Shown: positions 53,071 to 62,184 of the stretch, in pieces
Position numbering within the stretch: position 1 is the first letter of the stretch
How the letters are laid out: every line of letters begins with the position of its first letter
NCBI GenBank assembly: GCA_012970285.1
Contig: JIBW01000006.1
Coordinates: 531,796-595,795 of the forward strand
Length of the DNA: 64,000 bases
Direction of reading: 5' to 3'
DNA from: Bacillaceae bacterium JMAK1
GTDB lineage: Bacteria > Bacillota > Bacilli > Bacillales > Marinococcaceae
Program-made: the position numbers and the translations under genes
The notes under the pieces: model-generated
Databases searched by the model: none
Seen by the model: the letters and a program-made list of their open reading frames with translations, nothing else
Told to the model about the DNA's origin: nothing

Positions 53071-53967
53071 TTACTCTTCTTCAAGACGCTTTATAACGGT
53101 TGCTTGCTGCGCTCTCGTTAATGGATGATTCGGATTTTGACCATTAAAGATTCCACGGTCAGTTAGTTGTTCCCAAGCTTCGCGATGCGTTTCTGGTATG
53201 GTTTGACTCGGTTGCGAAAGAATTGCTTTTGCAAGTACCCCCATTGCATCACTAACATTCAATGTGTTGTTCTGATATGCTTCTTGCTCTCTTTGATTAC
53301 CAAAACGACGTAAGACCGTTTCAAAACGTTCTTTCCCTGAAGCCCATTGAAAATCTTCCGCTCTCACAATCATCAACTCCTCTTCAACCGGATTGCCATT
53401 AGGATGTGTACGTTTTACTAATTGAAATTCAGCAGCAATTCCAAGCACATGTCCTTTTGCAATGGCGTCGATCACTTCTGGTCTTTTTAGTAAAGCCGCG
53501 TCTCGCTGACTATCAACAAACAATGACTCGGTTAACGCTGTTCTCATATGTTGATACGTCCCACGCAACACTGCGAAGTTTGCAGACTTTAGCCCTCGAT
53601 CTGTCACGCTTCCAAACGCTCTGATCTCACGCAATATATTCTGTTGCAACTGATTTCGTAGACCCGGAAGGTTTGAACTTGAATGCATAAACGTCTCTGT
53701 TCCATTCGACGAACCATTATGTGCATTCAAATGAATGGAGACAAATCCATCGGCTCCCCATGCAACCGCCAATCTTGCTCGTTCGTTCAAGGCAATAAAC
53801 GTATCGTTCGTACGGCTCATGCTCACTTGGACATTTTCATAGTCTTGTCTTAAAAGATCCCGCACTTTCAATCCAATTTGTAAAACGAGATCTTTTTCAC
53901 GCAGACCGTTTCCTTGCGCCCCTGGATCATGACCTCCGTGTCCTGGATCAATAAAAATTTTGGGCAT
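53071..53967 (-). CDS. N-acetylmuramoyl-L-alanine amidase (Amidase_3) with C-terminal SLH-like module
   Basis: 298 residues. The zinc ligands are His10 (DPGHGGHDPGA), Glu24 (LREKDL) and His79 (VSIHLNAHN); the catalytic Glu is in TALTESLFVD. Family members cut the bond between MurNAc and the peptide stem. The last roughly 35 residues (AWEQLTDRGIFNGQNP then PLTRAQQATVIKRL) look like one S-layer-homology repeat, a wall-binding element. No signal peptide is visible, as in some sporulation or phage-type lysins. Start preceded by AAGAGGAGG. Monocistronic. Confidence 0.88.
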   Translation of the reverse strand: MPKIFIDPGHGGHDPGAQGNGLREKDLVLQIGLKVRDLLRQDYENVQVSMSRTNDTFIALNERARLAVAWGADGFVSIHLNAHNGSSNGTETFMHSSSNLPGLRNQLQQNILREIRAFGSVTDRGLKSANFAVLRGTYQHMRTALTESLFVDSQRDAALLKRPEVIDAIAKGHVLGIAAEFQLVKRTHPNGNPVEEELMIVRAEDFQWASGKERFETVLRRFGNQREQEAYQNNTLNVSDAMGVLAKAILSQPSQTIPETHREAWEQLTDRGIFNGQNPNHPLTRAQQATVIKRLEEE

Positions 53968-54151
53968 AAGAAAACCTCCTCTTGATTACTGTACGCTGAA
54001 TATTATTCACTGTACGTGCTATTGTCGTAGGGTATTCGCTCATTTTTCTATGATCTGGCACTAAGGATTTTTCTCGTTCTGCCCCTTTTTATACGAATAC
54101 ATGCAGCATACACTGGAGGAAATAAAAGAAAAGAAATGAAGGGAGCATGCT

Positions 54152-54706
54152 ATGAATGCCATTCGCAACCACAAACTAACCGTTTCTGATCAGACACAAG
54201 TCGAGACGTTCATTACAAAAGCACGGATCGGACATTTAGGAGTAACAGACAATGATCATCCTTACGTTGTCCCGCTGAACTATGCTTATTTTAATGATCA
54301 GCTATATTTCCATGGGGCAAACGAAGGTAAAAAGGTACGTATTATAAATGAAAACAATCAAGCTTGCTTCTCAATTTGTGAGGAATACGCCACGATGGTC
54401 GACCCCGTTCCTGCCAAGACCGATACGGCGTATATGAGCGTGATGATTTTTGGAAAGATTGAAGAGGTCACAGATCTTGATGAGGCTACTGAAGCGATGC
54501 AAATGATGGTTGATAAATATGTACCTGGATACTACGAACGTGCGGTTCGTAAGTCACACGTTCAAAACTATCGATCTTCTTTAGGTGCTTCCACTGCTGT
54601 CTATCGGATCGATCCACAAACGATAACTGCTAAAGCTAACCCTCTCGACGAGGCCATTGCCTTTTTTCCAGGTCGACGCGTACATAAAGATGAAACTACG
54701 GAATAA
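54152..54706 (+). CDS. Pyridoxamine 5'-phosphate oxidase-family flavin-binding protein (NimA-like)
   Basis: 184 residues with the split-barrel FMN-binding fold: ARIGHLGVTDNDHPYVVPLNYAYFND at the start and LYFHGANEGKKVRII, as in Bacillus YwhC/NimA-type proteins. Possible role in flavin- or heme-linked redox detoxification; not determined. The ATG lies behind GAAGGGAG. It ends in a terminator shared with the convergent acetyltransferase. Confidence 0.88.
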   Translation: MNAIRNHKLTVSDQTQVETFITKARIGHLGVTDNDHPYVVPLNYAYFNDQLYFHGANEGKKVRIINENNQACFSICEEYATMVDPVPAKTDTAYMSVMIFGKIEEVTDLDEATEAMQMMVDKYVPGYYERAVRKSHVQNYRSSLGASTAVYRIDPQTITAKANPLDEAIAFFPGRRVHKDETTE

Positions 54707-54743
54707 AGCGAGTCGAAGAACCGTTTCGACTCGCTTTATTCCG
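54699..54743 (+). terminator. Bidirectional terminator with 19-bp perfect stem
   Basis: CGGAATAAAGCGAGTCGAA and its complement around GAACCGT. Both stop codons of the flanking convergent genes lie in or next to the stem. Confidence 0.85.
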
Positions 54744-55311
54744 TGTCTTTTGAGACTTTCGCATAGATACACGTATTTCGTAATTCATTCTTTTGATTAA
54801 CGGCCACGTCGTCTTTTAGTAAGATTCCTTCTAGCGTAAACCCTAATCGTTCTGGAACAGCACGACTTTTCCGATTCAACTCATCACAGCGAATCTCGAT
54901 TCGATTCGCCTTTAACTCCTGAAAAGCAAACGTTGTAATCCCTTGGACCGCTTCAGTGATATACCCTTGTCGCTCATGACGTTGGTCTACCCAATAGCCA
55001 ATTTCAAATCGCCGTACATTCCAATTGATTCGATGCAACCCTGTAGACCCTATAAATTGCCCACTTGCACGATGAAAAATATGCAATCGTAAATCTTCTC
55101 TCGTTAAAAACCTCACATGCGCTTGACGAGTCTCCTCTTCGACTTTTTCCATTATTGGCACTTCTTGGGCGAACGGCATCCAAGGTTTTAACGCTTCATG
55201 TGAATGCTTTAAGGCCTCATACACGACTTCCCCATCACCAAAACGCGGAGCTCTTATGTACAATCGTTCGGTATACATCTCATCAGGAAAATCAATCATA
55301 ATCGGTTTCAT
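54736..55311 (-). CDS. GNAT-family acetyltransferase (RimJ/RimL-like)
   Basis: 191 residues. ERLYIRAPRFGDGEVVYEAL opens the RimL-type domain, IGYWVDQRHERQGYITEAVQ is the acetyl-CoA loop, and NRIEIRCDELNRKSRAVPERLGF the C-terminal signature. The group includes Bacillus YdaF and ribosomal-protein acetyltransferases; substrate unknown. ATG preceded by AAGGGAGGG. Confidence 0.88.
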   Translation of the reverse strand: MKPIMIDFPDEMYTERLYIRAPRFGDGEVVYEALKHSHEALKPWMPFAQEVPIMEKVEEETRQAHVRFLTREDLRLHIFHRASGQFIGSTGLHRINWNVRRFEIGYWVDQRHERQGYITEAVQGITTFAFQELKANRIEIRCDELNRKSRAVPERLGFTLEGILLKDDVAVNQKNELRNTCIYAKVSKDTE

Positions 55312-55329
55312 TTGTGACCCTCCCTTATA

Positions 55330-55370
55330 GAAAAATGAGAAAGGAGCGAATGCACATCTTACGCTCCCTT
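55330..55370 (-). terminator. Terminator of the DUF2642 genes
   Basis: GGAGCG and CGCTCC with a 13-base loop, extended by AAG/CTT, then TTTCTCATTTTTC on the minus strand. Confidence 0.65.
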
Positions 55371-55388
55371 AGCTTGCTATTCATTCTA

Positions 55389-55598
55389 TCACACGAACGA
55401 TTGATCCCACACTTGATTAATTTCACGTAATCGAACATAAATGACATCGCCACTTCCATAACCATCGTTCACTTCTAGTCCAATATATTCGCTCGTAACA
55501 GTAATAAGCATGCCTTCAATGAAATTGTTATCTGTCGTTACTTCAATACGCGTACCTAACTTCGAATAGAGTTCTTTTTTCAATCGATAAAAAAACAT
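55389..55598 (-). CDS. DUF2642 protein (YuzF-like)
   Basis: 69 residues, Sm-like beta-rich fold: LGTRIEVTTDNNFIEGML and SEYIGLEVNDG, then a hydrophobic strand VIYVRLREINQVW. Such proteins are common in spore formers; some are spore-coat related. ATG preceded by AAAGGAGGG. Forms a pair with the related gene just upstream. Confidence 0.8.
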   Translation of the reverse strand: MFFYRLKKELYSKLGTRIEVTTDNNFIEGMLITVTSEYIGLEVNDGYGSGDVIYVRLREINQVWDQSFV

Positions 55599-55612
55599 CT
55601 TTTTCCCTCCTT

Positions 55613-55843
55613 TTATGAAACGCTCTGGATCGTCTCAATCTTCCGAATCGCAATTAATACTTGCCGATCACTATTTTCAATAATTACTATATAATCTTTT
55701 CGTACAGCAACTAACGTACCTGATGTCACCCCAAATGGTGTTGTGACTTCAACACTGCTTTCTTGTAATCGCTTTAGTAAGCGGCGAAACGAGCCTTTGC
55801 ACAACCAGTTGAACCAACGTCTCCAAAAGTTAATTATAATCAC
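55613..55843 (-). CDS. DUF2642-like protein, second copy
   Basis: 76 residues. A Trp/Arg-rich start (NFWRRWFNWLCKGSFRRLLK) is followed by the same Sm-like core as the neighbour: VEVTTPFGVTSGTLVAVRKD and VLIAIRKIETIQ. GTG start eight bases after AAAGGAGG; reading further upstream crosses that site. Tandem copy of the next gene, 14 bases apart. The basic amphipathic start is unusual for the family. Confidence 0.72.
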   Translation of the reverse strand: MIIINFWRRWFNWLCKGSFRRLLKRLQESSVEVTTPFGVTSGTLVAVRKDYIVIIENSDRQVLIAIRKIETIQSVS

Positions 55844-56117
55844 AGTACAGTCCTCCTTTTCATTAACGCTCTTACATAGTAGATTCAACTGCACTGCTTT
55901 CGACTGTAGTACAACCTAATTTAATGCCCGTTTTCTTAAGAAACCACATACGCCTACTAAGATAAACTCTAGATTTAATGAAACGTTTGTTTAAAAAAGC
56001 GAGAAGCTGTTATTAAAGAATAAAAAAAAGATTCGTAAGCCATAACGTTTTTTGTCTACTATTGATGGGTACACTATACATAGGTAAACCACTTTCATAA
56101 GAAAAAGGTGCTTGATT

Positions 56118-56270
56118 ATGCTAGATGCAGAGGAACGTTTTCTAATGACCCGTGAATTAGAGCGTTTACGCCAACAAGCAGCCGCACTACACAACCTACA
56201 AATGACAACTTCAATTACAGCGATAGATGAACAAATTGACTTACTCGAGCTTGTACTCAAAGAACATTAA
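56118..56270 (+). CDS. Small helical-hairpin protein, unknown function
   Basis: 50 codons behind AAAAAGGTG; too short for most gene finders. The product (MLDAEERFLMTRELERLRQQ...) forms two charged amphipathic helices, a layout like Spo0E-type phosphatases. However, the diagnostic SQELD motif is absent (TSITAIDEQIDLL at that position), so I do not call it Spo0E. A perfect terminator follows the stop. Confidence 0.65.
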   Translation: MLDAEERFLMTRELERLRQQAAALHNLQMTTSITAIDEQIDLLELVLKEH

Positions 56271-56278
56271 TCAAAAAA

Positions 56279-56308
56279 AATAACAAGCAGGGATCCCTGC
56301 TTGTTATT
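56279..56308 (+). terminator. Bidirectional terminator
   Basis: A 30-base perfect palindrome (AATAACAAGCAGGG and complement), with A-run before and T-run after. It ends the small gene and the convergent 122-residue protein. Confidence 0.88.
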
Positions 56309-56672
56309 TTTGCTTAATAACGATGAATAGAAACAATATATAACTGATCATTAAGATTGTACCGCCGACAATAAATGAGATCATCGTAAGTGTTGAACCG
56401 ACTGTGTTGTATACCCACATACCGATTACTAAACCGGTCGTTCCGATAATCGCTGTCCACGTATGGACTTTTGATAGCCAACCTTGTGATGTAAAGATTT
56501 GATAGTAAATGCCCCAACTGAATAAGGACAACCACCCTACGACAAGTGCATGAGCGTGCACCGCACGTAATGAATAATCACCAGCACCTGCAAGATGGCC
56601 ACCCATAAATACACCGAGAATACCAAACAAAGCAGACATCACGAGTAATGGCTTAACGTTCTCTTTCAACAC
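56304..56672 (-). CDS. Four-helix membrane protein resembling a heme-copper oxidase fragment
   Basis: 122 residues with four helices (about 8-26, 36-58, 70-88, 95-118). LRAVHAHALVVGWLSLFSWG resembles the heme-binding helix of cytochrome oxidase subunit I and NorB-like proteins (xxHAHxxxxGW). Short stand-alone proteins of this type occur in Bacillus and are often annotated as oxidase-related; the function is not known. GTG start five bases after AGAGGGGG; a TTG one codon in is possible. Confidence 0.72.
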   Translation of the reverse strand: MLKENVKPLLVMSALFGILGVFMGGHLAGAGDYSLRAVHAHALVVGWLSLFSWGIYYQIFTSQGWLSKVHTWTAIIGTTGLVIGMWVYNTVGSTLTMISFIVGGTILMISYILFLFIVIKQK

Positions 56673-56767
56673 AATTGCCCCCTCTAACCTAATCTCTACT
56701 CAGTGTAGCATGGCTACTTCAGGGGCGCACATCCGATGGTTGCGCTCATGTGTCCAGAGTCTAACAA

Positions 56768-58672
56768 TTAGACGTGTGTTGCTGGCGTCGTTTTCTTCCA
56801 AAACCCGATCATCAAACCGCTCACCACTGCACCGATAATAATGGCAACCGCATACAAGAGCGTATTTGTTACCGCAGGGGTTAACATCGTAAGCACTCCC
56901 CCATGACCTGCCATTAACGTCACGTTGAAGAGCATCGATAGACCACCTGCAATTGATGACCCTACGATGATCGATGGGATCACTCGACCAGGATCTGCCG
57001 CCGCAAATGGAATAGCTCCTTCTGTGACGAAAAACGAACCGAGTATATAATTCGTTTTCCCTGCATCGCGTTGCTCTTGCGTAAACTTCCCTTTAAATAA
57101 CGTAGTTGCAAGCGCAATTCCAAGAGGTGGGACCATCCCCCCTGCCATAATCGCTGCATGTGGTCCGAATTGACCGGCGTCTATCATCGCAATTCCAAAC
57201 GTAAACGCCGCTTTGTTTACTGGTCCACCCATATCAACGGCCATCATGCCTCCAAGAATAATACCTAGAATGACAATATTACCTGTCTGCATATTGTTCA
57301 GCCAATTTTCTAAGACAGAATTAAACGCATTTAATGGATCAATTAATACGAAATGCATGACCATTCCTACAATAAGAATCCCAAACAAAGGATACAGAAG
57401 AATCGTTTTAATCCCATCGAACGTTGAAGGTAACTTCTGGAATAATTTACGCAATCCTAAAATGACATACCCCGCAAGGAAACCAGCAATCAAACCTCCT
57501 AAAAACCCTGCATCCCCAGTTGTCGCCATGAACCCACCAATCATACCCGGGGCAAATCCAGGTCGATCCGCTATGCTCATCGCAATGAATCCTGCTAGTA
57601 CGGCAACCATGAGTCCAAATGCGTGATCGCCACCAATTGAACTTAAAGCTTCAGCAATTGGGTGGTAACTCGGATCATTAGGATCCGCTGCATTAATCCC
57701 AAATAAAAACGATAACGCAATTAGAATTCCACCCCCTACAACAAACGGGAGCATATTCGAAACACCGTTCATTAGGTGACGGTAAAATCCAAAGCCTGAT
57801 TTGCTATTCGATGAACCCGATCCAGATGATTGAGTTTGATTACTTCGATGATCTGACCGGTAATATACCGGGGCATCTTGGCGTAACGCTTTTGTAAGTA
57901 ATTCGTTCGGTTTACGGATTCCTGCTGCAACTGGTGCCTCAATGAGAAGCTTACCATGAAAACGATCTTTTTCAATTTTGGTATCTGCTGCAATAATGAC
58001 GGCACTTGCCTGCTTAATGTCCTCAGCTGTTAAGGCGTTGCGTACCCCGTCCGATCCATTGGTTTCGACCTTGATTGTAATACCTTGCCGCTTTGCCTCA
58101 TCCTTTAAGCCATCTGCTGCCATATACGTGTGTGCAATGCCTGTTGGGCAACCTGTAACCGCAACGATCTGCGGAGCGTCTCCTGTTGCCTTCTCGTCAC
58201 GAGATTCTTCATCTTCATCATGATCTTGTGCATCAATAATCGATAGAATCTCTTCTTCATTACTCGCGCGTAAAAGTGAATCACGAAAATCTGCATCCAT
58301 TAATAATGAGGCCAGGCGAGAAAGCGTTTGTAAATGATCACTGTGAGCGCCCTCACTTGCTGCAATCATAAAAAACAAATGTGCAGGTTGACCATCTAGT
58401 GAATCGTAATCAATTCCAGCAGATGAACGACCAAAAGCAATGGCAGGAGTTGTCACCGCTTTGCTTTTTGCATGAGGAATTGCAACGCCTTCACCGATCC
58501 CAGTTGAACCTTCGTTTTCACGTCGAAGAATCGCTTCTTTAAATAAGCCCGTATCTTCAATTGCTCCAGAGTCACTCAATGTCTGAATCAATTCTTCAAT
58601 GATCTCTTGCTTAGACTGGCTCCTCACATCAAGTACTATCGTATTTTGCTTAAGTAGCTCAGTGATCCTCAT
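56768..58672 (-). CDS. fruA: PTS fructose transporter subunit IIABC
   Basis: 634 residues with all three domains in one chain. IIA: His67 in AIPHAKS accepts phosphate from HPr. IIB: Cys175 in AVTGCPTGIAHTYMAADG passes it on. IIC: about ten helices from residue 300, with GGPVNKAAFTFG and GGMVPPLGIALATTLFK typical of the fructose group. It imports fructose as fructose 1-phosphate. Its start overlaps the end of fruK by 14 bases, and its stop follows IIC directly. Last gene of fruRKA. Confidence 0.95.
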   Translation of the reverse strand: MRITELLKQNTIVLDVRSQSKQEIIEELIQTLSDSGAIEDTGLFKEAILRRENEGSTGIGEGVAIPHAKSKAVTTPAIAFGRSSAGIDYDSLDGQPAHLFFMIAASEGAHSDHLQTLSRLASLLMDADFRDSLLRASNEEEILSIIDAQDHDEDEESRDEKATGDAPQIVAVTGCPTGIAHTYMAADGLKDEAKRQGITIKVETNGSDGVRNALTAEDIKQASAVIIAADTKIEKDRFHGKLLIEAPVAAGIRKPNELLTKALRQDAPVYYRSDHRSNQTQSSGSGSSNSKSGFGFYRHLMNGVSNMLPFVVGGGILIALSFLFGINAADPNDPSYHPIAEALSSIGGDHAFGLMVAVLAGFIAMSIADRPGFAPGMIGGFMATTGDAGFLGGLIAGFLAGYVILGLRKLFQKLPSTFDGIKTILLYPLFGILIVGMVMHFVLIDPLNAFNSVLENWLNNMQTGNIVILGIILGGMMAVDMGGPVNKAAFTFGIAMIDAGQFGPHAAIMAGGMVPPLGIALATTLFKGKFTQEQRDAGKTNYILGSFFVTEGAIPFAAADPGRVIPSIIVGSSIAGGLSMLFNVTLMAGHGGVLTMLTPAVTNTLLYAVAIIIGAVVSGLMIGFWKKTTPATHV

Positions 58673-59600
58673 GACGGCATTCCTCCCAGTTTCTTAATGT
58701 CGTTTTCGCATACATCTCCAACACATCTTGTTTTTCACAAAATCCCATCTGGAATGCACTTGCCGAACCACAAGCAACAGCAAAACGTACAGCATCTATA
58801 TCGTCATAGTTCATGTGCTTTGCGTAAATAAAGCCCGCTACAACCGAATCCCCTGCTCCAACGGAGTTTAATACCTTTCCACGAGGTGGTTGATAATGAT
58901 AGACGGATTGATTCTCTGCAAAATATAAAGCCCCTCGACTGGCCATTGAAACGACTAGATGTGGAATTCCATATTCCTTTTTGAGCGTTAAACCGTATTG
59001 ATAGACATCTTCTAAACTTACAATTGAACGATTGTACAATTCAGAAAGCTCATGATGATTTGGTTTCACAAAGTACGGCTTCGCAGCTAACGCTTCCTTT
59101 AATGAAGCACCGTTTGCGTCTAAATAACACCGTACACCTCGATCACTTAGTAACTTGATCCATTTATAATAGATGGACGAATCAACAGATTCAGGAACAC
59201 TCCCCGCAAAAACAACGGTATCTTCTTTGTTCAATTTCAGTAATAAAGCTTCTAGATTAGCAAGATCCTGATCTGTAATATCCGGAGAACGTCCATTGAT
59301 CTCTGTCTCTTCAAGCGTCTTTAACTTTATATTGAGTCTCGTATCTCCATCAACTGATACGAAACGTTCCGCAATTCCTTCATTCGTGAGCACACTGCGA
59401 ATGTACTCACCTGTGAACCCTCCAACAAAACCTGTAGCCGTTGACGTAACACCTAATCTTTGCAACACCCTCGAAACGTTAATTCCTTTCCCACCGGGTT
59501 GCTTGTCATCAGCCTCTGATCGATTCAAGCCCCCCGTTTCAAAGTTTGTGACGTTCACAATGTAGTCAATAGCAGGATTTAACGTTACCGTATAAATCAT
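58659..59600 (-). CDS. fruK: 1-phosphofructokinase
   Basis: 313 residues of the PfkB family. The N-terminal GGKGINVSRVLQRLG and the C-terminal signature NSVGAGDSVVAGFIYA, with the catalytic Asp in GAGD, are both present. It converts fructose 1-phosphate made by FruA to fructose 1,6-bisphosphate. The start overlaps the fruR stop by four bases (ATGA), and the end overlaps fruA, so all three are translated together. Confidence 0.95.
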   Translation of the reverse strand: MIYTVTLNPAIDYIVNVTNFETGGLNRSEADDKQPGGKGINVSRVLQRLGVTSTATGFVGGFTGEYIRSVLTNEGIAERFVSVDGDTRLNIKLKTLEETEINGRSPDITDQDLANLEALLLKLNKEDTVVFAGSVPESVDSSIYYKWIKLLSDRGVRCYLDANGASLKEALAAKPYFVKPNHHELSELYNRSIVSLEDVYQYGLTLKKEYGIPHLVVSMASRGALYFAENQSVYHYQPPRGKVLNSVGAGDSVVAGFIYAKHMNYDDIDAVRFAVACGSASAFQMGFCEKQDVLEMYAKTTLRNWEECRHEDH

Positions 59601-60346
59601 GTGCTCACCTCGATTGTCGTCAATTTCTCCAAAGGTTTTACCTTGGTCTCGTTCGTATTCGATGATGTGATGATAATCGCTTTATCGAGCGATTGAACGT
59701 AAGCAAACGAGATTTGGTCGAACTTCGTATGATCCGCTAGAACGAACGATGTAGCACTATTGTCCATCGCTGTTTGTTTTACATTCGCTTCCTCAGGATC
59801 AGGCGTTGTATAACCATCTAGAGTAATCCCATTCATTCCGAGAAAAGCATAATCAAATCGATAGAAACGCAAACTCTCGACCGCTTTTGTGCCGACTAGA
59901 GCTCCGGTTTGTGACTTTACTTTTCCGCCAATGATGTACGTTTCGATACCATATTCCATTAACGTTTGGACATGCTGGATCCCATTCGTGACAACTAGAA
60001 GATCTCGATCGGCCAAATAGGGAATCATTTCATATGTCGTTGAACCCGCATCGAGGTAGATACACGAGCCGACTTGCACTGCCTTCGCTGCATGCTTTGC
60101 AATGCTTTGTTTCTCTTCTTTGTTACGCGTCGTCTTTTCATTCATACTTGGCTCATCATGACGACGTTTTTGTAATGACGCTCCACCATGAACACGTGTT
60201 AACTGTTCTTCTTTCTCTAATTCGATTAAGTCACGTCGAATCGTCGATTCAGATGCACCCACTTCATCAATTAATTGCTGGATCGTCACGACATCTTGCT
60301 TCTTTACAACGTGTAAGATCGCTTCTTTTCGTTTGATCGATAACAT
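59597..60346 (-). CDS. fruR: DeoR-family repressor of the fructose operon
   Basis: 249 residues: a DeoR helix-turn-helix (QQLIDEVGASESTIRRDLIE) at about residues 22-41 and a sugar-phosphate-sensing domain with YLDAGSTTYEMI. It probably represses fruRKA and is released by fructose 1-phosphate. First gene of the operon; ATG preceded by AGAGAAGGTGAAGAG. A cre-like site lies 17 bases upstream. Confidence 0.92.
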   Translation of the reverse strand: MLSIKRKEAILHVVKKQDVVTIQQLIDEVGASESTIRRDLIELEKEEQLTRVHGGASLQKRRHDEPSMNEKTTRNKEEKQSIAKHAAKAVQVGSCIYLDAGSTTYEMIPYLADRDLLVVTNGIQHVQTLMEYGIETYIIGGKVKSQTGALVGTKAVESLRFYRFDYAFLGMNGITLDGYTTPDPEEANVKQTAMDNSATSFVLADHTKFDQISFAYVQSLDKAIIITSSNTNETKVKPLEKLTTIEVST

Positions 60347-60362
60347 CTCTTCACCTTCTCTT

Positions 60363-60376
60363 AGAAACCGCTTACA
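60363..60376 (-). promoter_or_regulatory. CcpA cre-like site upstream of fruRKA
   Basis: TGTAAGCGGTTTCT on the minus strand matches the cre consensus TGWAANCGNTNWCA except for the last base. It lies between the probable promoter (TTGACT with TAAACT, 17-base spacer, 60380-60408) and the fruR start, in a position to block transcription. Confidence 0.55.
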
Positions 60377-60440
60377 AACAGTTTATATTCAAAACTATTC
60401 ACAGTCAATCAATTTCATTCATTATCGTTCATTTTCTTTC

Positions 60441-60470
60441 AACAAAAAAAGCATCAGCCTAAGCTGATAC
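60441..60470 (-). terminator. Terminator of ppaC
   Basis: GTATCAGC TTAG GCTGATGC (one mismatch) followed by TTTTTTTG on the minus strand. Confidence 0.82.
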
Positions 60471-60480
60471 TCTTCTTCGT

Positions 60481-61410
60481 TTATGAGAATTCTTTCATAA
60501 GGACAGGAGCGATTTGCTTTTTACGAGATACGACTCCTTTTAATAACGCACAATTGTCATCAAGTTTCGTTTCAAACGCACGCTCTACTTTCTCAAGGTC
60601 AGTGCCTGAAGCAAGAATGGTTGAATCGTTGTTCAGAATATCCGTAATAACGAACAAGAAAACCTTCAATCCTTTTTCTTTAACAATTACATCCAAACGC
60701 TCTTCGATTACAGTCTTCTGCTTGAGAACGTCTTCAACATCAACTGTATTCACTTGAGCAATTTCTATGCGGTGAGCCCCAACTTCGAATTCCTTTGCAT
60801 CCAGTGTAACGAGTTCATTCACAGTCTTCTCACTAAGGTCTGCGCCGGCTTTTAACATGTTCAAGCCATACTCTTGTGGGTCAACTTCCGCAATTTGCGC
60901 CAGCTCTTCTGCTGCATCAACATCTTCTTCTGTACACGTAGGGGACTTAAACAATAGAGAATCAGAAATGATTGCAGATAACATAAGTCCTGCAATATTC
61001 TTTGGAATCTCTATTTGATATTCTTTGTAAATCTTGAGAAGAATTGTCGCTGTACAACCAACAGGTTCAGCACGATAGTAGAGCGGGTCCATCGTTTCAA
61101 AGTTCGCGATACGATGATGGTCAATCACTTCAGTAACCTTAAATCGCTCGATATTTTCAATACTTTGTTGGAATTCATTATGATCAACGAGAATGATGTC
61201 CTCTCGCCCTTCGACCATTTCTTCTGATGCAAGTGCAGGGGCATCTGTATTAAATTTGGTTAGCGCATATTCCGTTTCTTTGTTAATCTCTCCAAGTCGA
61301 ACCGCAACCGCATCAGCACCTCTTTGCTGCTTAAAATACGCGTATGCAATCGCAGAACTAATGGAATCTGTATCTGGATTACGATGCCCCGTAACAATAG
61401 CTTTTGACAA
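60481..61410 (-). CDS. ppaC: Manganese-dependent inorganic pyrophosphatase (family II)
   Basis: 309 residues. GHRNPDTDS (His9, Asp13, Asp15) and VIDHHR are the Mn-binding motifs of the DHH family; SRKKQ near the C-terminus binds phosphate. It hydrolyses pyrophosphate and keeps biosynthesis irreversible. TTG start eight bases after TAGGAGG. Monocistronic, terminated at 60441. Confidence 0.96.
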   Translation of the reverse strand: MSKAIVTGHRNPDTDSISSAIAYAYFKQQRGADAVAVRLGEINKETEYALTKFNTDAPALASEEMVEGREDIILVDHNEFQQSIENIERFKVTEVIDHHRIANFETMDPLYYRAEPVGCTATILLKIYKEYQIEIPKNIAGLMLSAIISDSLLFKSPTCTEEDVDAAEELAQIAEVDPQEYGLNMLKAGADLSEKTVNELVTLDAKEFEVGAHRIEIAQVNTVDVEDVLKQKTVIEERLDVIVKEKGLKVFLFVITDILNNDSTILASGTDLEKVERAFETKLDDNCALLKGVVSRKKQIAPVLMKEFS

Positions 61411-61564
61411 TGGTAGAACCTCCTAGTTTTATCTCTATATAAGATCATTCATCGATTTGTTCACACCTTTGAGAATAACATTTTTTGTAGTAACCATTCA
61501 AATTAATTTATAAAACATTGCTCATTGCAAATAGGAGAAAAGAATGATTATTAATTTGATTCGA

Positions 61565-61589
61565 GTTTCAGAGTCAGCATCCGGGGTAT
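61565..61589 (+). promoter_or_regulatory. SigB-type promoter of amaP-DUF2273-asp23
   Basis: GTTTCA and GGGTAT with 13 bases between match the general-stress sigma-B pattern GTTTNA-N12-14-GGGTAT. The end is 24 bases before the amaP ATG, and GGAGGTGA follows. Confidence 0.65.
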
Positions 61590-61613
61590 ATATGGAGTAA
61601 CGGAGGTGAAGCC

Positions 61614-62171
61614 ATGAATCGTTTCACCCAATTCATAATTGGGCTAAACAGTTTTTTTACTCTACTACTTGTCACAGCAGTCCTTCTATCAATTTTTGAT
61701 GTGTACAGTGTGATGCTACAGATTGAATTATGGCCCAATACAGAAGAGTTGTTCTGGGTATTAATCGGTATTCTTTCCTTCATTGCTCTCGTCAACGTAA
61801 TCTTGTTCTTTAGCAGCTTTAGAATGGGTGGACCTTCACGCTCTCGAGGACAACTTGATGTTCGTACTCAAAATGGTACATTGTCGATTTCACAACAAAC
61901 CATTGATTCTACAATCTATCGTTCAGTCAAACGTTTTGAAGGGATTCGAGCAATTACAATACGCTCTCGCATTCATTCAGAAGAAGAATCGATTGAGATT
62001 ACGATCAGTTTTTCAGTCATTGGAGATGAACCCGTTCAGCAACTTGCATCTAAAGTTCAACGTACAGTCAAAGAAGATGTCGAACAATTTTTGGAAGTCG
62101 CTGTCTCTACAGTTCAAGTAAACATTAAGGAACCAGAGCCTGACAACAGTCAAAAACAACGGGTAGTTTAA
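61614..62171 (+). CDS. amaP: Alkaline shock response membrane anchor protein AmaP
   Basis: 185 residues with two N-terminal membrane helices (about 9-30 and 47-67), then a cytosolic region rich in charged residues (SKVQRTVKEDVEQFL) that resembles the Asp23 fold. Together with the next two genes it gives the amaP/DUF2273/asp23 order known from Staphylococcus, where AmaP anchors Asp23 at the membrane under alkaline or wall stress. ATG preceded by GGAGGTGA. First gene of the operon. Confidence 0.9.
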   Translation: MNRFTQFIIGLNSFFTLLLVTAVLLSIFDVYSVMLQIELWPNTEELFWVLIGILSFIALVNVILFFSSFRMGGPSRSRGQLDVRTQNGTLSISQQTIDSTIYRSVKRFEGIRAITIRSRIHSEEESIEITISFSVIGDEPVQQLASKVQRTVKEDVEQFLEVAVSTVQVNIKEPEPDNSQKQRVV

Positions 62172-62184
62172 GGAGGGAGGGAAT

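Noticed and set aside
55991..56260. An 89-codon minus-strand frame rich in Ser, Cys and Arg
   Set aside because: It is the complement of the supported small gene at 56118-56270, with no start signal and a biased composition.
56118..56270. Spo0E-family phosphatase call for the 50-residue protein
   Set aside because: The SQELD-type motif is absent; only the helical-hairpin layout is similar.
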